DNA of 46,293 nucleotides from a virus, in the IMG/VR virus record IMGVR_UViG_3300029319_000046, positions 1 through 46,293 of that record; one strand, 5' to 3'. The notes beneath the pieces were generated by a model, which was not told the DNA's origin, did no database searches, and saw only the letters and a program-made list of their open reading frames with translations. Below, in pieces: positions 1 to 8,324 of the stretch. The position numbers and the translations under genes were made by a program. Each line of letters begins with the position of its first letter. The first letter of the stretch is position 1.

Positions 1-287
1 GTGCTTGCCGGATAAAGCTGGCTGAACGTCTTTTGATTGGTGTTCGGATCTGTGTACGAACAACCAAGGAAGATACCAACGATATCGATCTCAGTCGAAT
101 CATCGCCGGTGGCGGACTGCTTTTCGATTGTGGTGGCTGTGCCACCGTCAACCAACTGAACGACATCCCCTGTGGCAATCGCCGTGCCGTATCCCGAAGC
201 AATCGGGTACTGGCGGAAAACCTCAAGAGAGCCGCTGTCAAGACGACCAATCGGGCGCAGACCGAAGGGAGCGGCTACTGAAGACAT
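1..287 (-). CDS. Head protein, partial (capsid decoration or capsid-associated)
   Basis: The open frame starts at ATG 287 behind a GGAG ribosome site and runs off the left edge with no stop, so only the first 95 residues are visible. It begins MSSVAAPFGLRPIGR and contains YPIASGYGTAIATGDVV, an opening I associate with small head proteins of marine phages. It follows the scaffold and a small virion protein in the same leftward unit, where capsid or decoration genes normally lie. The visible part is too short to separate a major capsid protein from a decoration protein. The family assignment comes from memory of similar sequences and from position, not from a catalytic or structural motif. Confidence 0.55.
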   Translation of the reverse strand, partial: MSSVAAPFGLRPIGRLDSGSLEVFRQYPIASGYGTAIATGDVVQLVDGGTATTIEKQSATGDDSTEIDIVGIFLGCSYTDPNTNQKTFSQLYPAS

Positions 288-340
288 GTGTCTCTCCTTC
301 TAATCAAGCCATTCAAACAATGGTAAGCGCCCCATACGGG

Positions 341-784
341 TTACTTACCAAACGATGTTTTAGTGGTGCGCTCTGGGTTCAGAACGGGCATGCGTGGATC
401 AGACTGACGGAGATAACTGTTATCAACAGCATCCTGTTGATCTTGGTTCATCTGTTGGTGCGCGTCAGTTCTGGAATCAACGTACTCTGTGGAGTTTTCG
501 CAAAGTAGCAATCCTCCAACCTCAACATTACCCTGAAAACGAGAATCGTGATCGGGTATGACCTGTAACTCTGGATGATCTTCTGCCTTTACCGGGGTCC
601 ACCCATTTCGGAACTTGGACGATACATTCTTGTTGTCTGTCTCACCCATGATTGATGTGCGTACCCAGCGGTACTCAACACCCTCACGAGGCTCTGGATC
701 AGGCAACATGCTCGGCCTTTGCCATGTCTTCTTGCGCTCTTGCTTGTCTCTTGACTCGTTTGAGCGAGGTGTCCGGTCAGCCAT
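341..784 (-). CDS. Small conserved virion protein (head module)
   Basis: This 147-residue hydrophilic protein has an arginine- and lysine-rich N-terminus, a central VEVGGLLLCENSTEYVDSR stretch and a C-terminal segment with DPRMP and a final TSFGK. Proteins of this kind are common next to scaffold and capsid genes in marine podoviruses, where they are annotated as structural proteins of unknown role. Its ATG lies inside the end of the scaffold gene (8-base overlap), so the two are probably translationally coupled. There are no membrane segments or enzyme motifs. A head completion or decoration role is inferred from position only. Confidence 0.55.
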   Translation of the reverse strand: MADRTPRSNESRDKQERKKTWQRPSMLPDPEPREGVEYRWVRTSIMGETDNKNVSSKFRNGWTPVKAEDHPELQVIPDHDSRFQGNVEVGGLLLCENSTEYVDSRTDAHQQMNQDQQDAVDNSYLRQSDPRMPVLNPERTTKTSFGK

Positions 785-1736
785 TAGATGCCTCCTTCAA
801 AAGTTGCGCCGCGTATTGTTCGGGAGTTACTCCAAGCCTCTTGGCGAGAGAGACTTGAGTTGAGGTCAGTTGCACTCTGCGTGGTTTTTTTGCACTCCTA
901 TTAGCGGGGGCAACCACGTTACCAGTCTGACGGGGCGGTGCTTCCTCAATTTCTACCTCGTCAAACTTGTCTGGAAACCTTTTACGCATGGCCTCATCGA
1001 CCGCGCTATAATACTCTTCTACCCTTTGTGGGTTTGCTGGATCAATACCATTCTTTTTTAGCCTTTCGTGGACACCAAAGGCAAATCCAGTCATTTCTTC
1101 GTCTTGGCCAAACCACTGATTCTCTGATGCCCACTGTTTTGTGCGGTCATCAATTTCATATTTTTGCTGCTGTGCTGGCTGTTGCTGAGGGGCTTCAGGA
1201 GTTGGAACTTCTTCTTGCCTCTTCTTCGGCTTATAAGAATCCACCCTGATTTTTTCTGTCTGGATAGCGGTCAGTTGCTCTTGAGCATCTACGAGCTTAT
1301 CTGGATCTCCGGTCTCATAGGCCTGTTTGTAATCAGCCTTGGCTTGTTGTAGCTGCGCCTCTAAACGCCCCTTTGCCTGTTCGACAAGGGTGTTCTCGCC
1401 GTCATCCAGAGTTTTGCGTAGCCTATTGTTTTCTTCTTGCAGCTTCTGAGCGTAAGAAACAGCTTCTTCACGGATACGCTGGGCTTCCTCTTTGGCCCTG
1501 CGCTCCTCGTGATACTCGTATTTGATCTGCTTGATGCGCTTCTGAACATTCTCGCCATAGCTGCTGATCTCTTCATCTTCGGCTTTCTCTTCTGATTCGA
1601 CCTTGCGTTTTGGACGATCACGATCCTCTGGCGGAGTATCATCGACAATGTCGATTTCCAGTTCACTGGAATCTACAATCTCAACCTCATTCTCTTGAGG
1701 CTCATCATCAAACTTTTCTGCTGGGTTTGTACTCAT
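777..1736 (-). CDS. Head scaffolding protein
   Basis: This 319-residue protein is very acidic and low in complexity at the N-terminus (EDEISSYGEN region). It is followed by a long charged coiled-coil segment from about residue 60 to 160 (repeated EE, KL and QEEN heptads) and a proline/glutamine-rich linker (about 170-190). The C-terminus is basic and helical, containing RSAKKPRR. That order, placed just before the head proteins, is typical of phage scaffolds, whose basic C-terminal helix contacts the capsid protein. The start ATG overlaps the stop of the GroES-like gene as ATGA. No protease motif is visible, so scaffold removal must be by exit or by another protein. Confidence 0.75.
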   Translation of the reverse strand: MSTNPAEKFDDEPQENEVEIVDSSELEIDIVDDTPPEDRDRPKRKVESEEKAEDEEISSYGENVQKRIKQIKYEYHEERRAKEEAQRIREEAVSYAQKLQEENNRLRKTLDDGENTLVEQAKGRLEAQLQQAKADYKQAYETGDPDKLVDAQEQLTAIQTEKIRVDSYKPKKRQEEVPTPEAPQQQPAQQQKYEIDDRTKQWASENQWFGQDEEMTGFAFGVHERLKKNGIDPANPQRVEEYYSAVDEAMRKRFPDKFDEVEIEEAPPRQTGNVVAPANRSAKKPRRVQLTSTQVSLAKRLGVTPEQYAAQLLKEASNG

Positions 1737-2101
1737 GCTCTTGTGTATCCTCTTGGGTCATCGACAACTGCTTCCACAGTATCGTCATTGATCAAACGAA
1801 ACTCCTGCTTATCAATCTTGAAGCGGGTGCCTGAATAGGATCTGAAGATGACAAAATCCCCCTCTTGGCAATACGGGCCATTCGGAAACTTGTCTTTGTC
1901 CATATAGGCGTCAGGACCAGCCTTGACGACGAAGCCAATAACTGATGCTGTCTGCTCTGCTGATTTTAGGGAATCCGGCATAAAAACGCCGCTGTCCGTT
2001 TTCTCTTTTACCTCTAAAGGCTTTATCAAGAGTTTGTAGCCCGTAGGCTCTGGTATTTTGGTTGCGACCTTCTGATCGACTTCTTTTGTTGCAGAATACA
2101 T
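1733..2101 (-). CDS. groES: GroES-like co-chaperonin (Cpn10)
   Basis: The 122-residue protein contains the Cpn10 beta-barrel: PTGYKLLIKPLEVKEKTDSG resembles the conserved opening of GroES, followed by a mobile-loop-like region (GVFMPDSLKSAEQTASV), then IGFVVKAGPDAY and EGDFVIFRSYSGTRF, which match the GroES glycine-turn and roof segments. GroES caps GroEL during folding; phage versions (T4 gp31 and relatives) adapt the host chaperonin to fold a capsid protein. Its position between portal and scaffold supports that use here. The ribosome site is AAGGAAG. It overlaps the scaffold gene by four bases. The GroEL partner must be the host's, as none is encoded here. Confidence 0.8.
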   Translation of the reverse strand: MYSATKEVDQKVATKIPEPTGYKLLIKPLEVKEKTDSGVFMPDSLKSAEQTASVIGFVVKAGPDAYMDKDKFPNGPYCQEGDFVIFRSYSGTRFKIDKQEFRLINDDTVEAVVDDPRGYTRA

Positions 2102-2152
2102 CTGTCTTCCTTGCAGTGATTGAGGTTCACAGTACCTTGCGGCGTTGCCGTA

Positions 2153-2335
2153 TTAGTCCTCTTGTAGAAGTTTTTCCAAATCTAGTACATCTCTTTCCAC
2201 TAATGCAAGAGCCTCTACCTTGCCAACAAGCCGCATGTAAGACTCGTAGTCCTCGCAGCCCCCACCGGCCATGTGATCTGCAATGTGGTTCATGTACTCT
2301 CTGATCTTTTGTCTTACTGCTTCAAGTTCATTCAT
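2153..2335 (-). CDS. Small helical protein downstream of portal
   Basis: The protein has 60 residues, mostly charged and helical, with one GGGCEDYESY turn near the middle and an acidic C-terminus. Its ATG overlaps the portal stop by eight bases, which suggests coupled translation. Similar tiny helical proteins often sit between portal and head genes in podoviruses, but I do not recognise a domain and propose no function. The pattern of LEAVRQKIREYMNHIADHM suggests an amphipathic helix able to pair with itself or with the portal. Confidence 0.55.
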   Translation of the reverse strand: MNELEAVRQKIREYMNHIADHMAGGGCEDYESYMRLVGKVEALALVERDVLDLEKLLQED

Positions 2336-4766
2336 CTTTTCCTACAATCTCCCTTGCTATTTCACGCCCCAGTACGATGCCATCCCTCAAGTCCTCTCGT
2401 CTGGCATCCTCTGCATCTTGGGCGATTTTTACACCGAGCCTTGCGCCTTCGCGCTTCTCTTCAGACTCGATACGATCTTTCTGAACTTCAACATTTGCAG
2501 CTTTGGCCTGAGCGTCTGACTGCAACTTAGCGATATCAAGCTGCTTTTTATGCTCAAACTCCGCTTCCTTCAGCGCCAATTCACGCTGTTGGATTTGTGT
2601 GAGCGGGTCTTGCTGCTTCTTCATGGCTTCTTCTTGAGCCATCTCCGCCTGATCCTTCTTCAACAGCTTTGCAGCCGCTTCAGATGCAAGGCGTGAGATT
2701 TCGATCTCCACATCCTCTGGCAGAGGCTTCTCTTCATCCGGCATGCCCACACCGAGATTCTTCTCAATCTCTTTACGATACTGGAACGCCACATGCTCTG
2801 TGACATGGGCTGCCATGGCGGCCTGAATAGCGCCAGCAAACGGGCTTTGCCCGACAATCTCTTGCAGCTTTGGATCTTGTGCCGCAGCCAAATGAACCTG
2901 AATATGAGCCTCGTGATCCTGATACTTGAACGCTTTGACCGGCTCCTGCTTCAGCATCGCCATGTTCTCTGTAACAGGATCTGCTGGCTTGATATCATCT
3001 GGCAGCTTGATGATCTCATCAGCATCCTTGATGCCAAGAACCTCAAGCATCTGTCTGTGCAGCTTACCCATGTCATACAGGTTTGGTGCCTGCTGCGCCA
3101 ACTGAAGTGCCGCCTGATACTGCACCACACGCTGAGACATAGTGGCTGCATTTGGATCTGACACCGGAACAACATCAACACGATCATCAAAATCTTTGCG
3201 GCGATCAAAATCACCATCCATCTCATAGGCGTACTCTGAAGGCATGTAGTCCTTGATGACTACAGCGAGCAATCCAAGCTCACGCTTGAGGGCTGCATGC
3301 AATCTGGCCTGAACGCCAGACATCACCTTCATGCTGCGCTCCATCAGAGCGAGCGTTGTGCCTACTGGGGCCTGTGGATTGAGGTTTCCAACCTGTACAT
3401 CCGCAACGGAGCCAACCCGTCTCCCCTCTTCAACGATGTTTCCAAGCAGTTGATAGAGTACCGAGGACGGCTCCTTGTAAGGAAGGAATGCAATAGAATC
3501 CCGAATTGCACCACCCGGTACGTCCACATCGCGGAACTCCCCCGGCATGAGAGGCGAATCATCGCCTTTAATGCGAAGACCCCTAGCCTTGAGGCCAGCA
3601 GGGAGGTTCGATAGCGTACCAGCATCAATAAGCTGGCGAAGAATAGAAGTGGCGCTCTTAGCAAGACCGCCAATAAGATGAATAAGGCCCGTTCCATAGA
3701 ACCCGAGGCCCGGTAAGTAGCGATAGTGTACGAAGTGTTGTCTCTTACGTTTCTTAGGATCTCCCTCATACCAGTTCCTTCTCACTGACAGGATGATCTT
3801 AGACGACTTGTCTAGCGTAACAACATATGGGCGGGCGATACCATCTGGGTCATCAAATGGCTCGGGCATGTTCAGATCAACATGCGCCTCTAGGATTGTG
3901 TGGCGATCATCATCTTCAATGACTGCGCTTTCACCCTCTATCTCGTCATACTTCTCCTGAATGTCGGAGTAGTCCGGCTCAGGATCTGGCAGTTCGATAT
4001 CGCGATAGAAACCGTTGACCTGAAGCTCAACAATCTCATTTGCGTTCTTCTTCATCACATGCGTGTAGCGTGGGCATGTAGCGAGATCAGATGCGCCGTA
4101 TGACACAACGAAGTCTTCCGCAGGCACAAACATGGCAGCGGGACGTTCCATCAGAGGATCATAGTAGACTTTCTTGAAAGCAGACCCTGCCAAAGGCAGG
4201 CGGAAGAGCATCTGCTCTGTCTCGTCCCTGTATTCAGTCATCTTCTCTGTCAGGAGATAGTTCATCTCCTCTTCAACACGCTGGGCCTGCTCGGCCTTAT
4301 CCGAATCCTTGCGGCCAACAATCTTTGTACGGACAGGGCCAGATGCGGGGAACATCTCTCCCATAGCCTGCGCTTGGAAGCGGACAACTGCTTCTGTAAG
4401 AAGAGGGTGGAATACGCCAGCAGCACCCTGCCAAGGCTGAGTGCGCTCTTCAATCTTCATTCCAAGGAGATCAAGACCACGGGTGTAGCTTCTGGCCCAA
4501 TCACGGCGAGACTGCTTATCGCTCTCAAAATCTGTGACCAGTTCAGACGCCAAAGATTCCAGATCGGCATCTTCCATATATTCAGCGAGATTGGCGTCAT
4601 GCTCTGGGCCGATGATCTCGTCGGCTATGTCGCCGGAGAAATCAATCACCATCGCGCCATCGCTGTCGGATATGGAGACCGCTTCAGGGTTGACAATCTC
4701 TACCTCGACAGCCTCTGTGCCTTCAGCTTCCACTTCGGATGGTGTCATTTGCTTTTCGACTGCCAT
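2328..4766 (-). CDS. Portal protein (P22-like)
   Basis: The 812-residue product is translated after an AGGGGA site. The N-terminal 70 residues are acidic; a clamp/wing core follows, with SRRDWARSYTRGLDLLG at about 85-105, TQPWQGAAGVFHPLLTEA at about 115-135, and a later GLGFYGTGLIHLIGGLAKSA segment (middle of the protein) typical of P22-type portals. The last 130 residues form a long Q/E/K-rich coiled coil. The dodecameric portal sits at the head vertex, is the channel for DNA and binds terminase. It lies 11 bases downstream of terL in the same transcript, the usual order. At 812 residues it is longer than P22 gp1, mainly through the acidic N-terminus and the coiled tail. Confidence 0.85.
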   Translation of the reverse strand: MAVEKQMTPSEVEAEGTEAVEVEIVNPEAVSISDSDGAMVIDFSGDIADEIIGPEHDANLAEYMEDADLESLASELVTDFESDKQSRRDWARSYTRGLDLLGMKIEERTQPWQGAAGVFHPLLTEAVVRFQAQAMGEMFPASGPVRTKIVGRKDSDKAEQAQRVEEEMNYLLTEKMTEYRDETEQMLFRLPLAGSAFKKVYYDPLMERPAAMFVPAEDFVVSYGASDLATCPRYTHVMKKNANEIVELQVNGFYRDIELPDPEPDYSDIQEKYDEIEGESAVIEDDDRHTILEAHVDLNMPEPFDDPDGIARPYVVTLDKSSKIILSVRRNWYEGDPKKRKRQHFVHYRYLPGLGFYGTGLIHLIGGLAKSATSILRQLIDAGTLSNLPAGLKARGLRIKGDDSPLMPGEFRDVDVPGGAIRDSIAFLPYKEPSSVLYQLLGNIVEEGRRVGSVADVQVGNLNPQAPVGTTLALMERSMKVMSGVQARLHAALKRELGLLAVVIKDYMPSEYAYEMDGDFDRRKDFDDRVDVVPVSDPNAATMSQRVVQYQAALQLAQQAPNLYDMGKLHRQMLEVLGIKDADEIIKLPDDIKPADPVTENMAMLKQEPVKAFKYQDHEAHIQVHLAAAQDPKLQEIVGQSPFAGAIQAAMAAHVTEHVAFQYRKEIEKNLGVGMPDEEKPLPEDVEIEISRLASEAAAKLLKKDQAEMAQEEAMKKQQDPLTQIQQRELALKEAEFEHKKQLDIAKLQSDAQAKAANVEVQKDRIESEEKREGARLGVKIAQDAEDARREDLRDGIVLGREIAREIVGKDE

Positions 4767-4777
4767 TTCAAATCCCC

Positions 4778-6286
4778 TTAATAATAATCAACCGGCCTTC
4801 TGTAGGTCGGTTCATCGTCCCATTCATCCATGGTCGTTCTGATCCAGCCCCCCTGACGGAATCTCAACAGAGCCTGAGTAGTCGAGTCAACCAAATCATC
4901 GTGGTCTCCAGACGGGAAAGAGGCGCACTCTTCGATAACCTCATCAGCCCACCGAGTTGCGGGACACCATATAACGCCACTCGCAAATAAATCACTGACC
5001 GCGTTCACGCGAGCTATCTTATCTTGACCTCGCGAGGGTGTAAACTCTGTGACCGGAATGCCCATGGCACGAAGCTCGAATATCAGCGGAGATCCGGCAG
5101 CCTTCGCTTCGACAATCATCTGGTCAGGCTCATATTCCCAGTATTTTTCATACGCCGCTCTTTTGAGATCAGGAAACTCCAGCTTTTCCTTGTATGCGTC
5201 CAGCAAGATCAGGTTTGGCTGCGAATCCCCGTTCTCATCGGGATGATAAAAGACTCCCCACGTTGTACAGGCGCTGTAATCAGCCCTTTGTGTCTTCAAA
5301 AACGCTGTATCCCAGCTTTGTATGATGGCTTCGCACGGCGGTGGGTTTGGCCTGTCCCAATCCTGCCACCATTCTCGCTTTATCAGCGCGCCTTCTTCCG
5401 ATGTCGGGTTCTGTTGGTACTGAGCGGACCATTTTGAGACGGGAAGTTCGGCTTTCAGGGACTCAAGCTGCTCAATCGGCCAAAATTCTGGCCACAAAGG
5501 CCTGCCAGACGGCATGATTGCGGGTAATTCTATGACTTCCCACTCGTCAACACCCTCTTTTTGGGTGACAGACTTGATGATTTTACCTGTCAGGTCTCTT
5601 GTGGACCACCTTGTCATCACAATGATGATGGCTCCCCCGGGTTGCAGTCGCTGTCGGGGGCCTGATGTGTACCATTCATAGGTTTTCTCGTAGACTTCCG
5701 CGTTGTAAGCGCCGAGTGCGGCCTCTTGCTCCGAGTGCGGGTCATCGATAATCAGCACATCCGCACCTTTACCCGTCACGGCACCGCCAACACCGATAGC
5801 GAAGTAGTCACCGCGCTTGTTTGTGTTCCATCTACCTGCTGCTTTGGAGTCAGAGGACAGTTCGATGCCGGGGAAAACGCTTTGGAAGTCGTCCTGACCT
5901 ATCAGGTTCCTCACCTTACGGCCAAAACCGACTGCCAGTTCGGCAGTATGTGCCGTCTGGATGATCTTCTTCTCTGGGTATCTGCCAAGAAACCATGCCG
6001 GAAACAGGTATGAGGCGAACTCCGACTTGGTGTGTCGGGGCGGCATGTTGATAATCAGGCGCTTCAGTTCACCGTTTGCCACACGCTCAAAGGCGTCTGC
6101 CATGATCTCGTGATGTTTGCCGCCAATAAAAGCAGGCCACATCTTTCTCACGAATGTCAGGAAATCAACACGCGACTCTTCGCGCTCTTTTGCTTCTTCT
6201 AACTCGACAATCAGGTCGAGCATCTCTTTCTGATCTTCTACAGGAAGGGTGTTTATCTTTGCTTTGATCAAAGCAAGATCGTTCAT
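4778..6286 (-). CDS. terL: Terminase large subunit
   Basis: The protein has 502 residues. An N-terminal packaging ATPase shows an unusual Walker A-like motif MPPRHTKSE at 81-89, Walker B VLIIDDP at 177-183 and a coupling-type MTRWSTRDLTG at 224-234. The C-terminal RNase H-like nuclease starts with IIQSWDTAF (catalytic Asp 326) and continues with LILLDAY and a later HDDLVDS acidic motif. This resembles the large terminase group whose ATPase has PPRHGKS-like phosphate loops (TIGR01630-type C-terminus). It cuts concatemers and drives DNA into the prohead. Its start is supported by GGAGG six bases upstream. Unusually, the small subunit gene is not adjacent but lies 1.4 kb away across an opposite-strand gene. 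Confidence 0.9.
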   Translation of the reverse strand: MNDLALIKAKINTLPVEDQKEMLDLIVELEEAKEREESRVDFLTFVRKMWPAFIGGKHHEIMADAFERVANGELKRLIINMPPRHTKSEFASYLFPAWFLGRYPEKKIIQTAHTAELAVGFGRKVRNLIGQDDFQSVFPGIELSSDSKAAGRWNTNKRGDYFAIGVGGAVTGKGADVLIIDDPHSEQEAALGAYNAEVYEKTYEWYTSGPRQRLQPGGAIIIVMTRWSTRDLTGKIIKSVTQKEGVDEWEVIELPAIMPSGRPLWPEFWPIEQLESLKAELPVSKWSAQYQQNPTSEEGALIKREWWQDWDRPNPPPCEAIIQSWDTAFLKTQRADYSACTTWGVFYHPDENGDSQPNLILLDAYKEKLEFPDLKRAAYEKYWEYEPDQMIVEAKAAGSPLIFELRAMGIPVTEFTPSRGQDKIARVNAVSDLFASGVIWCPATRWADEVIEECASFPSGDHDDLVDSTTQALLRFRQGGWIRTTMDEWDDEPTYRRPVDYY

Positions 6287-6307
6287 TCACAACCTCCAAA
6301 GTAATGA

Positions 6308-6390
6308 CGGCGGGGAGCGGAAAGGAACGCTACACCCGCCGGGGATGCAGGGAGACTGACATCCCCCAAAACTATAAACCCAGTCTCCCT
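6308..6390. other. Interlocking inverted repeats in the terL leader
   Basis: Three perfect inverted repeats interlock in 83 bases. CGGCGGG (6308-6314) pairs with CCCGCCG (6335-6341). GGGGATG (6341-6347) pairs with CATCCCC (6360-6366). AGGGAGACTG (6349-6358) pairs with CAGTCTCCCT (6381-6390). The second and third cannot form together as simple hairpins because they interleave. The block lies between the AT-hook gene and terL, so it is in the 5' leader of terL on the minus-strand message. It may act as a switchable RNA structure or as protein sites; the third repeat also carries the GGGAGACTG motif seen before many early genes. Confidence 0.5.
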
Positions 6391-6404
6391 ATTTAACCAT
6401 CCCC

Positions 6405-6653
6405 TTATGCGGCGTCCACCTTTCTGGGTCGGCCTCTCTTTCTCTTGGGTGGGGTAAGGTTGGCACTTGCCTCAACCACCTTCTTGGGTCGTCCCCGCTT
6501 TTTTGGGGGAGCCTTGCCACCAACCCATGCTTCATTGAAGCTAGGTGTTTTCTTATCGTCTCCCACAAGTCTCCCTTTTTCATCCCTAGCCCTTTCGGGT
6601 TCGTCTTGAACCAAGCTGGGGAAGAAGGTCTTCATAAACGCTTTTAACATCAT
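6405..6653 (-). CDS. AT-hook DNA-binding protein
   Basis: This 82-residue basic protein carries two AT-hooks near its C-terminus, KKRGRPKK at about 51-58 and KRKRGRPRK at about 70-78; each has the GRP core that inserts into the minor groove of AT-rich DNA. The rest is polar and without a recognisable fold. It starts at the tandem ATG at 6653 behind AGGA, directly beside a 75-bp stretch that is almost all A and T, a plausible target. It is the first gene of the leftward head unit, just upstream of terL. A role in late transcription control, DNA bending or packaging-site recognition is inference from motif and position. Confidence 0.7.
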   Translation of the reverse strand: MMLKAFMKTFFPSLVQDEPERARDEKGRLVGDDKKTPSFNEAWVGGKAPPKKRGRPKKVVEASANLTPPKRKRGRPRKVDAA

Positions 6654-6672
6654 TTTTCCTTTCTAACAGTTA

Positions 6673-6748
6673 AAGCCCTTATATTATAATATATATATAT
6701 TTTAATAGATATGACTAATGTACTATAATGTATTAATATAAGGGGCTT
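6673..6748. promoter_or_regulatory. AT-rich divergent control region bounded by inverted repeat
   Basis: AAGCCCTTATATTA (6673-6686) is repeated inverted at 6734-6748 with one extra base. Between them lie about 47 bases of nearly pure A/T. The region separates the minus-strand AT-hook gene from the plus-strand gene at 6761, so it should hold both promoters; several TATAAT-like hexamers are present and none stands out. It shares the 14-mer TATATATTTTAATA (6694-6707) with a second AT-rich gap at 18014-18027. A replication origin is an alternative reading. Confidence 0.5.
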
Positions 6749-6760
6749 GGGAGACAGGAA

Positions 6761-7438
6761 GTGCCTTTTTTACAGAGCAACATAAATCACTTCAAATGTT
6801 GGGTGAGGCGTGAATACACATGTAATCACATGAGGTATCACGGTGAGTTTCTGCATGCGATGTGCATTGCAGTGACTACGATGCCTAATCGGTGTTTGAG
6901 TTTTCAAGTGATATTCACAGGATGTGAATCGGACGATGAGGATGAGCCAAATGTGCATGGTGGGGCCATGTGGGCCAGAATGCCCATCACCGCTTTAGTG
7001 GGGGACACCCCCTTTGAAGATTGGCCAGAACCGATGCCAGTACATTACGCCCAGCCATGGGATTGCATGTCACACACCCACTCCGTCTACACGCTCAATC
7101 GGGCCACACCTTGTCCGTGGTTGGCAAAAGTGGATAGCGAGTTCTACCCAGCCAAGTATCTCTTCACGGTGGATTACACTGATAGCGAAGTGGCAGATGA
7201 CCCCGCACAGCACAAGCAGAGCCATGTTATGGAGCTTCTGGACGCAGGAAAGTGGACAGGCAACATCATCGCATTGCCCAACAACCGCGTGAGAGTGACA
7301 CATCCAGCGTGGTTTGAAACAGGCGAAGGCGCACCAGACTTCCTGCCATCGCAGCATATCCACTACTCAAAGTCAGATCTGGACTACACCTTAGACACAA
7401 CTCAGATCTTCAATAACCTCTATGCAGAGGATGAGTAA
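6761..7438 (+). CDS. Unrecognised 225-aa protein
   Basis: The likely start is GTG 6761, preceded by GGGAGACAGGAA, a variant of the leader used by the early genes. The product has 225 residues. It has a cysteine- and histidine-containing N-terminal third, an acidic ESDDEDEP patch near residue 56, and a C-terminal half rich in aromatic residues, histidine and proline (VHYAQPWDCMSHTHSVY, HPAWFETGEGAPDF, QHIHYSKSDLDYTLD). There are no membrane segments and no enzyme motif that I recognise. It lies alone on the plus strand between the head unit and the small terminase gene. Its well-formed reading frame and ribosome site make it a real gene, but its function is unknown. Confidence 0.6.
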   Translation: MPFLQSNINHFKCWVRREYTCNHMRYHGEFLHAMCIAVTTMPNRCLSFQVIFTGCESDDEDEPNVHGGAMWARMPITALVGDTPFEDWPEPMPVHYAQPWDCMSHTHSVYTLNRATPCPWLAKVDSEFYPAKYLFTVDYTDSEVADDPAQHKQSHVMELLDAGKWTGNIIALPNNRVRVTHPAWFETGEGAPDFLPSQHIHYSKSDLDYTLDTTQIFNNLYAEDE

Positions 7439-7454
7439 GTTACATGGAACTTTT
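7437..7454. repeat. Dispersed palindrome, copy 1
   Basis: AAGTTACATGGAACTTTT lies directly at the stop codon of the 6761 gene. It is one of at least 13 copies of a palindrome with arms AAAGTT and AACTTT and a 6-base centre. One pair differs between the arms. Confidence 0.7.
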
Positions 7455-7735
7455 TAAAAATTTTTTTTTGAAATACCCACCCCCCTAGGATTCCTAGCCA
7501 CATAGAATACCGTTTAACCGCGTTTTAAGGGCCGTGTGGCACCCTCAAAGCATCAAAGGGGTGGGGTATACCCAAAAACACTCTAAGGACGCTACAGGGG
7601 CTTTGTAGCTATTCACCAGAGAGGGGGATTGGATGAGTAGATGCTCATGTAGCGTGCGTGTGCAGGCGCATGTCGGCCACAGGGGGATGGGGGTAGGTGG
7701 GGGTCCAAGGTGTCGTGACTAGGCAAAGGGGAGGG
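7455..7735. other. Structured G-rich gap beside terS; candidate packaging site
   Basis: This 281-base gap between two convergent genes has no credible gene. It starts with an A/T tract, then CTAGGATTCCTAG (7495-7507), a GCTACA/TGTAGC hairpin (7591-7596 with 7604-7609), an ATGAG/CTCAT hairpin (7633-7648) and a strand-biased run with three blocks of five G between 7682 and 7703. Packaging start sites commonly lie in or beside the small terminase gene, which follows at once, so this is the best pac or cos candidate in the window. That is inference; no known cos sequence was recognised. Confidence 0.4.
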
Positions 7736-8215
7736 TCAACCGTCACCGAGCAGCCGATCCAGCCGCTTGCGCAGGTCCGCTTCGATGTCAGACGCCGACC
7801 GCTCTGTGTCGTCAGCCTGTTCGATCCTATCGGTGAACATGCCGATGGTCCGGCCCACCAATTCGATGGCCCTGATCCTTGCCCCGTCAGTCTCTGCCTG
7901 ATCCGCTTCCTGTGTGAGCCGTTTCAAAACCCATTCCTCTCGCCTGCGCTCTATCGTGCGGCGATCCTGTTCCATATCAGCCTGTATGGCCTTAATCCTT
8001 GTGGCGACCTTGGGGTTCTGTGCCAGCTTGCATGCCTCTGACCATATGGTGCTGTCTCGCATGCTGTCGGCTGCATAGCAGTCTCTGTACGCCTCACTGA
8101 GCATGGCACCCTTTGCCACCTGCATGGCGAATGCCTCTTGCTTGGCTGTCAGCTTGTCTGCCTTCCCTACCACCCTGAGATGATTGCCCCTACCCTTGCC
8201 TGTATTCTTTCCCAT
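7736..8215 (-). CDS. terS: Terminase small subunit
   Basis: The 159-residue protein has the opening DKLTAKQEAFAMQVAKGAML followed by SEAYRDCYAA, which matches the helix-turn-helix start of Terminase_2-type small subunits (L-T-x-K-Q-x-x-F ... A-Y). A helical, highly charged middle (RIKAIQADMEQDRRTIERRREEW) probably mediates oligomerisation, and the acidic C-terminus may contact TerL. Small terminase rings recognise the packaging site and stimulate TerL. The ribosome site is AGGA just before ATG 8215. Separation from terL by an opposite-strand gene is unusual; it may have its own promoter in the region holding the palindrome at 8307. Confidence 0.75.
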   Translation of the reverse strand: MGKNTGKGRGNHLRVVGKADKLTAKQEAFAMQVAKGAMLSEAYRDCYAADSMRDSTIWSEACKLAQNPKVATRIKAIQADMEQDRRTIERRREEWVLKRLTQEADQAETDGARIRAIELVGRTIGMFTDRIEQADDTERSASDIEADLRKRLDRLLGDG

Positions 8216-8306
8216 TATCCTATCCCCATGACCATGCCAGCACCTTGGCGGTGGGCCTTTCGCGGTTTTACCTGTCGGTCACCCTATCCGATCCGGCACC
8301 CTATGA

Positions 8307-8324
8307 AAAGTTATCGATAACTTT
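8307..8324. repeat. Dispersed palindrome, copy 2 (perfect)
   Basis: AAAGTTATCGATAACTTT is a perfect 18-base palindrome. It lies about 90 bases upstream of the terS start, in a gap with no coding sequence. Confidence 0.75.
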
